A DNA stretch of 64,000 nucleotides, from positions 2,294,001-2,358,000 of the forward strand of contig OX637799.1 of the NCBI GenBank assembly GCA_951802425.1, read 5' to 3'. Shown here piece after piece: positions 17,766 to 28,903 of the stretch (positions within the stretch are counted from its first letter, which is position 1; each line of letters starts with the position of its first letter). Position numbers and translations under genes: made by a program. The stretch is from Clavaria fumosa. Lineage: Eukaryota; Basidiomycota; Agaricomycetes; Agaricales; Clavariaceae. Under the pieces are notes generated by a model. The model saw nothing but the letters and a program-made list of their open reading frames with translations. It was not told where the DNA came from and did not search any database.

Positions 17766-19195
17766 TGGCCTTATTAAACTTGCAGGTCTGTAGGGAAAGG
17801 CAGGGAAGTGGAAGAGGTGCAGGGAGGATCAAAAAAGGTATCCACATCCAGGGTTGTAGATGCAGTTGAGAGAATGGGTGGAGGGAGTGGAGAGATGTTA
17901 GGGTACTTGATGATCCACAGCACCTAGCCCCCTATGGCTATGGCAGATGCATCATCTGGCATCATGATACAAGATGCACCATCCACACCCAATGAGGAGG
18001 TAATGCATCAGATGCCCCAAAGTGATACATCAGGTGCATGCACCAATTGATGCTAATTGTTCATCACTCATATGCATCAATTTGGTATATATGATGCATC
18101 AAAACTACAGGAGGTGGTGTATATGCATAAAGGCAAAAGGAAATAACTGTTATTTACTCCCTCAAGCTGGTTCTACTACTGTTTGAGCTACATCCTAGTA
18201 TTACTGAAATAGCACTAAAGGAAGGCTCTAAATAGGATAACTGAACAAACAGAAATGTTGAGAAGGTCTATAAGGTCATACCCACCAGTTTACGAGAGGA
18301 GAAGAGCATTTGCGGCTGAGCTACGAGGTTGTGAACTCACTGGTGCAAGTCTGGCACCACTCTGATGTTGTGGGGCAGCCCCAATTGTGATCAGACCTTG
18401 ATTGAGTGATCAAGGACTGACAAGTCAGCTCAATCCTCATGAAGGCAGGGGCAGTGATTGGCACTGATGGCCAATGTATAGAATAACTAGGGTTACTAGG
18501 GTTACTGCGTTAGCTCAGTCAAATAGTGGACTGATAGTATTTGTTGTAGTACCTAGGGTTACTGCATTCTACCCTAGGCTGTCAGTATGGTTGTAATACA
18601 AAGTAAAAGGAAATAAACTCACAGCTCAGTCAAATAGTGGACTGAGCTGTGGCACTGCTACGTCATAACCAAATAAACATATGTGTTACATAATCTGACT
18701 GGATGATTACCAATACAATGCTGCCACATTGCCAAACTGGGAATGCTTGTCCTTATGAGCAGACTGCACACCTGTGACCTTTGCACGCATTCCCTCAGCC
18801 CTCCCCTTGTCTCCCTTTGTATTAGGGTGTTACTAGTGTATATCTGGCATAGAGTACAGTTGAAATACATACTAAATAGGGCTAGTGCACTTAATTATGA
18901 CTAGTCTGGGGGAGATAAGAGGAAGCAGAGGAGGTATACATGAAAAAATGATGCGATCAAGGCCAGGAATGTCGCAAAACATTGCAGAAGTGATCAGAGG
19001 GGATTGTGGGGTCCTTCCCCACAATCCCTGATGTTTGAACCCCTAGAGACTAGTCAGTATGAGTCAGTATGATTATTTTTAGAGAAGCCAGAATGTTCAA
19101 GACAAAATATCTCAGTGAGGAGATGAGATAAAATTATGTTTTACCTGATATTTGAAGCCACTGAATTCTCCTTAATTTAGAGTCCTTAAACAGTA
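17766..19195. other. Repeat-rich intergenic tract
   Basis: No gene seen. It contains repeated GATGCATCA words at 17,945-18,105 (compare the ends of the foldback at 61,600 and 63,920). Two copies of GCTCAGTCAAATAGTGGACT lie at about 18,513 and 18,623; the second is the loop side of a perfect 10-bp hairpin (CAGCTCAGTC / GACTGAGCTG). CTAGGGTTACT is repeated near 18,487-18,565. It probably represents decayed LTR or MITE sequence. Confidence 0.35.
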
Positions 19196-20039
19196 TGTTA
19201 GGATTACTAGTTAAGGAGCCATGTTGAATTCTTCCAAATGTAGTAGATATGCGAATTTGAGTATAAATAGCCAATGGAACTTTGTGTTCCAGGCATCATT
19301 ACATACCCATACATAGATTGCACCATTCTCTAAGAGGACTAAGCCTGAGTCTAGCTCCTCACTGAGCTAAGGACATATTTAGCTAAACTAAGGACAGGGT
19401 CTAGCTAAGCTAAATGTAGTATCTGCTGACTAAGGCTGGTCAAGTGATCTGGGTACCTTTGGGTACCCAGGCCCCAGATGAGCTGCCCTGTGCCGGCTCC
19501 CCTTGGCATGGTAAGTATTGAGCAAGTTATGAATATTTTGGTATAAGGTACAAGGTGTTCTACTGTACAATGTACCAGTGTATTCATCAGAGTAAGTAGT
19601 CAATAGCTAGCCAGGTATTGAGAATCAAGGGAAGGTTTATAGAGCTAGAATGGTCTATAGAGCCAGGAGAACCTCAGGAACTCTTCAGCTTAATTCTCCT
19701 GTCACTGGTTAGCTAGTTATTCACTGATTCATTTTTGACCTGGTCAGTCATTGAGCCATGGTATCAATCTGTGGAGTGATACCAGGTTGAGGCAGACCAT
19801 GGGGGTCAATGGCTAAGCCCATGGGATGTTGTCACTTAGGTTACTAACAAATAATAATATCTGCCCAAAGCAATGCTTTGCTAGCAGTGTTGGCTTCAAT
19901 GCTGCTAGCAGGAAGGTATGGAACTGGAGGATCTACTAGTCCTGTAGACCAGCTGCATAAGTTGAGAAGCTGTCTGAGTCATTCTGACTCTCAATGACTC
20001 ATTTCCATTTGCATCCAGTACCAGATCCATAACCAGAGA
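19196..20039. other. Possible LTR start and leader of a coiled-coil ORF
   Basis: TGTTAGGATTACTAGTTAAGG at 19,196 resembles the first bases of the LTR of element A, and a TATAAATAG box follows at about 19,262. I found no matching end or target duplication. No ORF with recognisable domains. Confidence 0.3.
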
Positions 20040-21248
20040 GGGTTTGAGGCTCTCCAAGAGGATTGGCAAGGTAAGTAGTTGTTTTATCTCACTGCACTGT
20101 GAATTGATTTTTGAGCTTGTCTAGACCAAGAAATCAAATTGAGGGAAGCATGGCATGCATTGGAGGAGTTGGAAGAAGGAGAAAGGAGTATGAAATGAAC
20201 TGATTCGCATTTGTTGGTAACAGTGGAGAAGAAGTATGGAGAATTGGAGGAGATAAGGGGCATGTTGAAGACAATGAGGAGGGAGAGGGAAGGTAAGTTA
20301 TCTTGAAATTGTTATGGTGAAATTACTGATGGTCCTTATAGATTTGTGCAAGGCTCTGGAGGTCATCAGCAAGGAGTGTGATGATTTTGTGCTGATGGAC
20401 AATGTGCCCTAGATGTCAGCCCAGGTCCCTCACAAAGAGCATAAGGGGGGAAGAACTTGATTTCAATGTAGGGAACTACAATTATTACATGAGCAGTATA
20501 TATACTAGTGGAGGAGGCAGTGCAAGGTGTGACTCACATGGGTGGGAATGAGGCTATGCACACTGAGTTGTGAGGAGTCAGAGGGGTGAGATGGAGTAAA
20601 GGGAATACTAAATAGGGAAGGCAGCAGTGAGGTACAGACAGGGGACAATGGCAGGGAGAATGCTTGGTGTGGTCTTGGCTGCCCAAGGGGAGGTCTCAAT
20701 TAATCTGGATTAGGTTAAATCACTTGATGGGAGCTGTTGGTGACACTGTCCTGGATCTGCCTCCATCATGGATTCCAAAGTGTGGGAAAAGCACCAGGCA
20801 GTGGGTAGGGTGACCATTAATGCTGTTAACATTGGTAATGCTCTTAATGCTCCCACATGATTGTGGATGGGTGCTAAAGGTCATGTGTGGTCATGTGACT
20901 TCACTTTTTGCTATTTGCTATTGGCCTTTGGAATATGTTTGGGTCCTGTTGTGGTGGCTTAGGTAAGTGATCCTGACACTAGAAGTCATGTACTTCAGTT
21001 ATGATGAGTTGTGGGGTAGAATTGAAGGGGAGTACACCATGCTGAGGTTGTTGAGCTGGGTGAGGACAGAGCAAAATTGTCTGTGGAAGGAAATTGCAAA
21101 GTTCCCTCAGGTGGATGGTGAAGGACAGTTGATAGAGCCAGAGGAGGAGAGATTAGTAATAGTGATGGGGAGGAGAAGTCCAAGTGTGGAGGTGGTAGAG
21201 GAAACAGAAAGGTCATGGAAGGGGAAGGAGAAGGCTTGTGACCAGTAG
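20040..21248 (+). pseudogene. Multi-exon coiled-coil ORF relic split by a solo LTR
   Basis: Exon-like pieces separated by GTAAGT...AG introns: one ending at about 20,069; DQEIKLREAWHALEELEEGE (from about 20,126); VEKKYGELEEIRGMLKTM (about 20,222-20,292); and LCKALEVISKECDDFVLMD (about 20,343-20,400). The minus-strand solo LTR 20,414-20,978 interrupts it, and the frame resumes as LEVMYFSYDELWGRIEGEY up to a stop at 21,248, one base out of phase. The protein would be an alpha-helical coiled coil with an acidic tail. Family not recognised. Its similarity in style to 17,188-17,765 suggests a recurrent element-associated gene. Confidence 0.4.
20414..20978 (-). mobile_element. Solo LTR, family 1, second copy (565 bp, TSD CTAGA)
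   Basis: Reverse-complement copy of 2,553-3,132, alignable by eye along its whole length. TG...CA termini (TGTCAGGATCACTTACC to GGGCTGACA on its own strand) and a perfect 5-bp duplication CTAGA at 20,409-20,413 and 20,979-20,983. It interrupts the coiled-coil ORF relic. Confidence 0.85.
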
Positions 21249-21627
21249 ATAGAAATTTTCTCTGTTTTTATATCTTTAGTGTGTATATATGACTTTGAAT
21301 TTTGAAGTGTGAGAGTGAACAACAGTGAAAAAAGTGAAAAAGAATTATTGAGTTGTGTGAGTTGTGAAGTTGATGAACAGTGGTGATGGGAACTAGACCA
21401 TTGACACAAGCACATTGGGCACAGGGAGTCAAGGCAGTCAGTAGTAGATTGTCTTATTACACATCACAGCATTAAGTTGACTAGGGACTGCACTTGGCAG
21501 TTTCTGAGCCTTGGGGCATAAGAAGCAGGGGGATTTGTTGGGTTCTATTTTCTTCCCTTTGCTTCACCATGACTATGAATGAATGTTACAGCTGTTTGCA
21601 AAACTATTGGCAGCATGTTGATTACTT
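21249..21627. other. Intergenic, nothing recognised
   Basis: AT-rich sequence after the coiled-coil relic. No coding motif. Confidence 0.3.
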
Positions 21628-22165
21628 AAATCTGTGCAGCAGAAAATGCTGCACAAATCATGGCTTATTCAGTTCTTCACCAATTTGAGTGATTTAAATT
21701 GGATTAGATGCAGAAAATTCATACACAGAGCCCAGTATAATATTGATCTTCATGCATGTATTGTTGCATCCAAGAAAATTCAAATACTCATTTGCTGACA
21801 AGGCATCAGCTAAAATAGTTGTTTCTCGAATTCCCAATAATTGACAAAGTTGTTGAAAAGTCTGATTTGCCATATCTCACTCAATACTCAGTGGTTTTGC
21901 ATCCTATTGTGCTTATTCTGCATGCCTTGGCAAAGGCAATGAAGCACCAAAAAGGACAAAGAAAATTGAGCAAGAATTGAAGGTGCTTGCATGTTAGCCA
22001 GAAGTGAGGCAGACATCAACAAATGAGTATTTGAATTTTCTTGAGTGCAACAATATGTGCATGAAAATAAAAATAATACTAGGCCCTGTGCATGAATTTG
22101 AGTAAAGCACTGAATAAGCTATAATTTGTGTGACATTTTCTGCTTGCACAGATGGAAAAAAAAAT
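21628..22165. repeat. Imperfect inverted repeat (foldback, MITE-like)
   Basis: The segment 21,640-21,800 is found again in reverse complement at about 22,015-22,160. Shared blocks include CAGAAAATG, GGCTTATTCAG/AGCTTATTCAG, AAAATTCAAATACTCATTTG and TTCATGCA. The arms are about 150 nt with indels, around a loop of about 210 nt. No ORF is inside and no target duplication was found. This could be a foldback or a long-TIR MITE. Confidence 0.6.
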
Positions 22166-22551
22166 CCCACTAACTTGTTTAGCAGGTTTACTGAACAAGT
22201 TGATACAAAATGTCACTATTTCAACTTTTGGCAGTGCAATGCAATTCTCTTGGCATGGGAAATTATTTTCCATTTATATTTTGTTTTGGAGTTTTATCTT
22301 TGTGTTTGAAGTAATATAGACTCTTCTACATGCCATCTATGTCTGTTACCTACTTAAAGTGCAATTGTATGGTCTTTTTGGTGGCACTGTGGGTCATATT
22401 TTTCACAACTCAGTTGTTCTCTTGACTACAAAGATTTGATATTTATTACAACAGCAAAAATTGCAATATGTAACAGTAGCATGCTGTGCCATATAATACG
22501 GCCTTATGCCTTATTATGTAATCAACATACTGTCACAAATGGCTGCCGCCG
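22166..22551. other. Upstream region of the DEAH helicase gene
   Basis: AT-rich sequence with no coding signal. It should contain the helicase promoter, but no clear TATA or CCAAT box stands out. Confidence 0.4.
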
Positions 22552-25060
22552 ATGTCTCGTGTCTTTGGCAGCATCCCGGGCATGACTTCCTGCCTTGCAC
22601 AGTGTGTCACCAGAAAGCAGCTTCCTATCGAGCATGGTTTGACTTCGTGTGGTCTTTCCGGATTCCTGTTCAAACGTATGTTCGGTCAGGCAAGGATGCT
22701 CTCCTCCGTGAGATACGAGCAAACGACGTGGTCATCCTGATTGGCGAGACAGGGTCTGGGAAAACAACTCGTGAGCATGACCTCTCTGTCGGTCTGAGCC
22801 TTCCTGAGCCTGCGCGTTTTAGAGGTACCTCAATATATCCTGGGAGCAGGCCTCGCGCGGGACGGCATAATAGCAATCACACAACCCCGCAGGGTGGCCG
22901 CTATTTCCCTCTCCGCCCGCGTTGCCGCTGAGCAAAATACACCTATCGGCGGCGTTGTGGGCTATTCTGTGCGCTTCGACGAGCTCACGAGTCCGAGAAC
23001 TCGTATCAAATTTGCTACGGACGGGATGCTTGTTCGGGAGCTTCTCACAGACCCCCAGTTGCTAAGATACAGTGTAATCATTGTGGATGAAGCACACGAG
23101 CGGACGCTGCGAACGGATCTGCTTGTCGCCAGTCTCAAGGCTATCCTAAAGCATCGCAATATATTAGACTCAACATCTTCGAGACAGCCACCGAAGCCTC
23201 TGAAGGTAGTTATCATGAGTGCAACTCTAGATGCGGAAATTTTCAGCAAATTCTTCAATAAGTCGGTCATTTTGGCGAACATCTTGATCGTGCCTCTGAC
23301 AACCCGTACAAGCGCGAAGATAGTTTATATAAAGGGACGACAACATCCCGTCATGGTTTTCCACACAGCACGAAGTCAAATGGATTACATTGATGCAGCT
23401 CTGCGGAGTTTTTTTCAGATTCACCTGGATAAACCTCCAGGTGATGTCCTGATTTTCTTACCAGGTATTACTTGCTATTTCTTGCCTGCATGTCGTGATC
23501 GCTGATTAAACTTGAAGGCCAAGAAGACATAGAAAATCTAGAAAAATCTCTGCATTTGTATGCCCGTCGACTCCCGAAGGATAGCTTGCAAGTTCGCCAT
23601 CTACAGCATTAGTTTGCTTACCGTCTCTTAGCCCGAACTTGCAGGTTGTGATCTACCCAATGTACGCTGCCCTCCCTCCGGCTCAACAATCAAGAGTGTT
23701 TCTCTCCCCCCCTGCGAACACACGGAAATGCATTTTGGCCACAAATATTGCCGAAACCTCAATCACAATTCCAGGCATCAAATATGTGATAGATACTGGT
23801 AAATTCAAAGAGAAACGTTACCTCACCCGGTTTAACAGCGGTGAAGTCAATACACATGTGTGTAAATCTGAATATTGAACATATTATGCAGGTTTTGATA
23901 CTCTGCTGGTGAGGGATGTCACAAAATCATCGGCAATACAGCGAGCAGGTCGAGCTGGGAGGGAGGTGAGATATGCGTCTGGAATTGTGGCTCTTGTGGC
24001 TCAACTCACTGCTCTCGTCACAGGGCAAGGGCTTCTGTTTTCGATTGTATACCGAAGAGTCGTTCAATGCTCTAGTGCCTCTGTCTGAACCGGAGATTCG
24101 CCGTTGCAGTTTGTTGTCGAGTGTTTTGCATCTTAGATGTCTAGGACAAAACATGGAGGAATTGGATCTCATGGATAAACCAGATCATGATATGAGTGCG
24201 TGACCCATTGTGTCGCTGAATATACCTTGACACCTTCAGCAGTAACCTCAGCACTAATGGCACTGTTCTTGCTGCAGGCCATAGACAAGGAAAAGGTAGT
24301 GACCAAATTGGGTTACACTATGGCTTCATTTCCTCTCGAGCCTCCCCTAGCGCGTTCACTACTCGCTTCCATGGAGAATGGCTGCACTCTAGAAATGGTT
24401 GACATCCTCTCGGTGCTCTCATCTTCCTCAAAAATGTTCCTCGACATTTCTGAGCAGCGCGATTCTATCAGCGAAATTCGACGTAAATTTCAGCATCGCA
24501 GTGGTGATCATATGACTCTCCTGAATGCTTTGCACTCCTACGAGGAAATCGCAAAGATTGGAACTAGAGTGAAGCACAAAGACTGGTGTCTCCAACATTT
24601 CCTCAATGAACGCTCTCTCGTAGATGCCATCAGGATTCGTGACCAACTTAGGCTTACTTGTGATCGATTTGGCCTCGATTGGAAATCTTCTTGCAATGGC
24701 AATGAGGAACCAATACTGAAGAGCTTGATGCATGGACTGATACAAAATTGTGCATTGCTGCAGCCTGATGGCTCGTATAAACAACTTCTGGGACAATCGG
24801 TTAGTCAATTCCATTTGGACAAGCACAAGTCTAATCAACCCAGCAGGCAATAAGAATACACCCTAGCTCTACTTTGAGTGACCAGAGGGTACCGGCAGTC
24901 CTCTACAATGAACTTGTAAGTATGATACTTCTATCCAAATCCTTATCTCATGGAATTACTCTCAAAGGTCTACACCAGTCGGATATATGCTCGCATCGTG
25001 TCATCTATCCCAAGGAGCATGGTCATGAAGTTTCCATCTCACTTGTCAATTGCAAAATAG
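22552..25060 (+). CDS. DEAH-box RNA helicase (DHX33/Dhr2-like), 665 aa
   Basis: ATP-dependent RNA helicase, probably nuclear or nucleolar. Eleven exons join in phase: 22,552-22,636, 22,690-22,770, 22,823-23,261, 23,313-23,464, 23,518-23,591, 23,645-23,840, 23,892-23,965, 24,024-24,195, 24,240-24,799, 24,844-24,915, 24,968-25,060. Walker A GETGSGKT is at about residues 47-54, DEAH at 144-147, SAT near 187 and QRAGRAGR near 360, with the DEAH-family ratchet/winged-helix region after it and no N-terminal extension domain. Length and compactness resemble DHX33 or yeast Dhr2 (rRNA processing), but other short DEAH helicases are possible. The start at 22,552 was chosen because it puts QLPIEHG in phase with [12 protein letters not shown] across a 53-nt intron; an overlapping frame from 22,539 would not. 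The ninth acceptor could be 3 nt later. The gene is intact between repeat tracts. Confidence 0.85.
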
Positions 25061-26946
25061 TTGATAATTTGGACCACATGATATACAGCTAAATTCCACT
25101 ACATGAGGGCGGTATACTTCAGAAGCAAAGGGCAGAAAAACTCCCTTCAATACTTTCAAATTATTTACAATATATAGTATATGAGCTGTTGCCTGCTGCT
25201 ACATCATAGATCTGTCAGGTGGGAACGTCTAGGGAAAGGAGAGAATTACAAGTAATTCAGCTGTGTTATGCCAAATTGCCTCCCACAAATATACTGTAAC
25301 ACAACCTTAGTAGCCTTAAAAATAACCCAAGTTCTTGTTTAGATCTATATGCCACTGGATCTGGCTGGAAATGAAGACTTCCAGGAGGGGATGCCCTGAG
25401 ATATGCCTATCCACAGACAGGATGGGTATCTGAATGTTACAGTGGCCATTGTCAAGAGTGAGGTGAAGAGTGTTGAGGCCAAGTTACTCCTTAAGAGATG
25501 ACAGATATTGGCAGTAATGAATCTGGAGACATACTGTAATACCCACTGTAATACCCTCAGACAAGCCACTTATATACAGAGAGGGAAGCTGTGTGCTTGT
25601 TATGGAACCAGGTTTGCTACCTGTGGATAATAATATTTAAGTAAGGGAAACTGAAGTTAACCCTAATAGGAACTTCATATTATTACTAGGTGAGCTCAAC
25701 ATCCCAATTGAGCTTCTGGTTGCACACCTTCCTATAAACAGACATAATATTGTCTGCAAGGCATGGGCAGCAAATAGAAATGTTCTATAATGACTCAAGC
25801 TTCAATATCTCATACAAGGGCAATTAAACAAAGGATTCCCATAGTCATCTCAACTGTTTCATGTCCAACCAATGATGAGATATTAAATACTTAAGTTTAT
25901 TCATATGAATCTATACTATGACAATATTCATATCTCACCAGTGGGACAGGAGATCCTTCCAACATTAATTCTTTGGCTCCCTCTCTATCCTATCTCCATT
26001 TCACTCTCTTATACCTTAGCCCTATTCCTACTCTTTCCTTAAATATAAATTAATACCTATCAACAAAACAAGACTTCAGTTACAAGACAGTAACATGAAA
26101 ATATTTGTAGCACACACATCATGTAAGCTTTCAGTGTGACTAGACATTCAGTCATTAGCCCCATAGCCTGGCTATAATTACATAATAAAATCTTCACATC
26201 AGCACAAGGCATTGATGAGATAATCAACTATTTGTCCACACTGGTATTTACACATCAGTTGGACAAGACCTTGGGAGCAGTGCTGGCTCTCAGCTTCAGC
26301 TGACTAAGGTGATCAGGCAGTTTTGGGGTCAAGTAGGTGCTACTGAACATGTCTTTACAGTATATTGTTTTCCAGCTATCTGCTGAATACAGTAATTTCA
26401 AGATAAATAGACAAATAATGCATATAAAATCATAATAAAATACACAAATAATTGCACAAGGCATGTATTCTTGCTATATATGTATTTTATCTCCTCCCCA
26501 GTTTGAGTTGCTGAGAGAATGTGCCTGAATGAGTCAGACAGAGTCATCTCCCTCATTTGGACTTCCCTAAATTAGTCAAGGCTGTTCTGAAGTGACTCAA
26601 AGGAGGCTGTGCATTGGCCTGATACAGTAAATCTATTAGTAGGTATTCCCAATGAGTGTGGGCTTCTGAGTCAGTTTTGAAAGAGAGTTCAAAACTGAAG
26701 GTTTTGTTTTAAAGTTCAAACTCCATTTAAATCATGCCTAATTAGACAGTTTGCCCTCTTTGCTGCTCTCTGGCTAGTGTTGCCATGGTTTGGCACAGTC
26801 CAGTGTGGTCTGGTTAATGACTGCTTTTCCATATGTGGTAAGCCACACCAAGCCAAGCCAATCAGGAGGGCACACTGAGCACTTCTCAGAAGTTCAGAGT
26901 GACTCAAGTCACTGCTAGTTTGCCAAAAATGGATGTAATTATATAA
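25061..26946. other. Repeat-rich, gene-free tract
   Basis: AT-rich, no host gene seen. The 24-mer block TGTTATGGAACCAGG-TTTGCTACC at about 25,601 recurs in the same orientation at about 27,737. Together they might be ends of a decayed element, but flanking sequence diverges immediately. A plus-strand frame near 25,347-25,500 has scattered stops and no known motif. Confidence 0.35.
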
Positions 26947-27300
26947 TCACAGCTGTAGCTCCTCCAAGTCTGTAGTGAGCCTTGCAATGAAAGCATTTAT
27001 GTCTTGTGAAACATGGCTACTCTCTGCCATGAGCTCCTCAAGCTCTTTTATCTCAGCCTCAAATGAGTCACCATGAGTAAAGTCAGGTGACCTCTCATCT
27101 TGAATTGAAAACTTCAACAACTGCAGTGCCTCCATCAACCCTGGTTTGATTTGACTTCACCATGCTCCCATTGTGGCCTTAGCTGATGAAAAAACTCACT
27201 CACATGGAACAGCCAAGGCTTGGATGGGAATTACATCAAGACTGAGGGCAAAGAGGGTTGGATAGTTAATCTGATTCTCCTTCCAGTGCATGTCATACAA
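26947..27300 (-). pseudogene. hAT transposase C-terminal (dimerisation) relic
   Basis: One minus-strand frame reads YPTLFALSLDVIPIQALAVPCE, stop, VFSSAKATMGAW, stop, SQIKPGLMEALQLLKFSI, then an acidic tail ending at 26,947. This is the hAT C-terminal dimerisation block (a YP.L..lA.dvL.ipasa...ER.FSsa pattern). Both stops are TGA at positions where the family has arginine (CGA). Further degraded sequence of the same strand up to about 27,780 (YISMSKENYVLTTPP) may be the catalytic part. Inactive, and adjacent to two hAT-type MITEs. Confidence 0.75.
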
Positions 27301-27857
27301 TTGCAAAAGCTATCACATTCAAAAGCTTACCTGCCAGAAATGAAGTAAACTAGTGCTTGTACTTCAGTCACTCAAGTGGCTCTCAACCTCAGCAACTAAA
27401 TCTTGAGATTTGACCAGGCAATCATCATGCAGCCCAAGAAACTGATGCATTTTTGATTGGAATCAAGCAGGAGGAGTTTCACAAGGCATAGGATGACCTT
27501 GACCTGTGGTGGCCTGTTGCATAAGTTGCTTGTAGATTGGCTGTAGCTATTAGATTGTTAGCACATGTCTGTGTAGGGTGATTTGACCTACATGGTGCAT
27601 CAGCCCATTCTTTGCAATTGCAACCTGCTGTGGCTGGTTTTTGACAAGCCAGCTAAGCTTGATGGATGAATCAAGAACTGGAGGAGTTGTTAGAACATAA
27701 TTTTCTTTACTCATAGATATGTACTCATTGCAAGCTGTTATGGAACCAGGTTTGCTACCACATGGCTTCTCAGCTAACATAGCCTCCTCCTCTGTACTCA
27801 GTGTCTTGATGAGCTGGCTCAGACTTCTTCACTCATCTGTTCATATCAAGCCTATGG
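27301..27857 (-). other. Probable degraded upstream part of the hAT element
   Basis: Contains a 76-codon minus frame (27,550-27,780) whose residues resemble the region before the hAT dimerisation domain, but it is too decayed for certainty. The 24-nt block shared with 25,601 lies at 27,737. Confidence 0.35.
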
Positions 27858-27865
27858 GTAACATC

Positions 27866-28171
27866 TAGGCAATGGCATGGATACTCCATGGATACATTTC
27901 TCTGTATCCATACTCATACTTACCACAGATACGGATACAAAATCCATGGATTTCTGATTAAATGACACCAAGAACATCCAAAATGGTTAGGAATTGACTG
28001 AGATATGCTCAAAACAGTGTTTTGACTCTATCTCAGTCAATTCTTGACTGTTTTGGGCAATCTTTGGCTTGTTTTGAGGCCCATGGATATAGATTTCTGT
28101 ATCTGTACCCATACCCATATGGATATGGATACCCATGGATACAGATTTATCCATATCCTTGCCATTCCCTA
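27866..28171. mobile_element. hAT-type MITE 1 (306 bp, TSD GTAACATC)
   Basis: Terminal inverted repeats TAGGCAATGGCATGGATA and (reverse complement) TAGGGAATGGCAAGGATA. A perfect 8-bp duplication GTAACATC lies at 27,858-27,865 and 28,172-28,179. The subterminal regions are rich in CCATGGATAC/CCCATA words. The middle is a near-palindrome centred on about 28,014 (GAATTGACTGAGATA versus TATCTCAGTCAATTC). 8-bp duplications and TAGGG-type ends are characteristic of the hAT superfamily. Non-coding. Confidence 0.85.
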
Positions 28172-28210
28172 GTAACATCAGCTTTGTTCAGTACTATGGG
28201 TTTAGGTGAT

Positions 28211-28502
28211 TAGGGCTGAGTGTGGGTAACCCATGGGTATCCAAGGCTCTACCTGTACCCATACCCACACATACCCATACCCGTAACCTGTGCGGGTTTA
28301 CCCATCATTTTGAGCCAAAGAACATTCAAATCGGACAAGAATTGGGAGAGATATGATCAAAACAATGAATTAATTGTATCTCAGCCAATTCTGATCCAAT
28401 TTGGATGTTTTTGGGCTTGTTTTGAAGCTGATGGGTAAGGAAATCCATACCCATACCCATACCCGTGACCCATGCGGGTTACAAAACCCATGCTCTTCCC
28501 TA
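28211..28502. mobile_element. hAT-type MITE 2 (292 bp, TSD TAGGTGAT)
   Basis: Ends TAGGGCTGAG and (reverse complement) TAGGGAAGAG. A perfect 8-bp duplication TAGGTGAT lies at 28,203-28,210 and 28,503-28,510. Subterminal ACCCATACCC/ACCCGCATGGG-type words and a palindromic core similar to MITE 1 (GAATTGGGAGAGATATGAT against ATCTCAGCCAATTC). A diverged sister of MITE 1, inserted 31 bp from the latter's duplication. Non-coding. Confidence 0.85.
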
Positions 28503-28510
28503 TAGGTGAT

Positions 28511-28903
28511 TGGTCAAGGGGAATTGCAGGGTAGATGTTGATGCCTACCAGGATAATGAGAGGTGCTTGGGCTTTTCAATATTGGACAGGCCACTCTTCA
28601 TGGAAATGAGTTTTGGGGAAGTGGGACCTTGGCACCAAATGTGCAATGACCTTCAGTCAAAATGGTACATTATCATCAGCATCTAAATTAGCCTGGGTCA
28701 ACAGAGTGTAGATACCTAGCTGATGGCACTGCAGTCATGTTTCTGTTAATATATATTATCCAATATAATTATATTCCGTCCTGGTTTAGTATTCTAAACA
28801 GTGTTTCTTTCAGATTCTGGTGTCACCGCACATTAAAAAAAATAAGTCCAAAACTTCTATTTTCTTCTATGCTATTTTTTTGTTGGTGACACAGGCAACA
28901 CGC
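28511..28903. other. 3' flank of BMS1
   Basis: No gene seen. A T/A-rich stretch (28,830-28,885) next to the BMS1 stop may carry its polyadenylation signals. Confidence 0.35.

Noticed and set aside
22506..22931. 141-codon frame as the start of the DEAH helicase
   Set aside because: It reads through the first two introns and leaves the helicase motif order out of frame. The spliced model keeps the region before and after Walker A in phase.
25601..27760. LTR element bounded by the shared 24-nt block
   Set aside because: The match ends after 24 nt on both sides, and there is no polypurine tract, coding region or target duplication.
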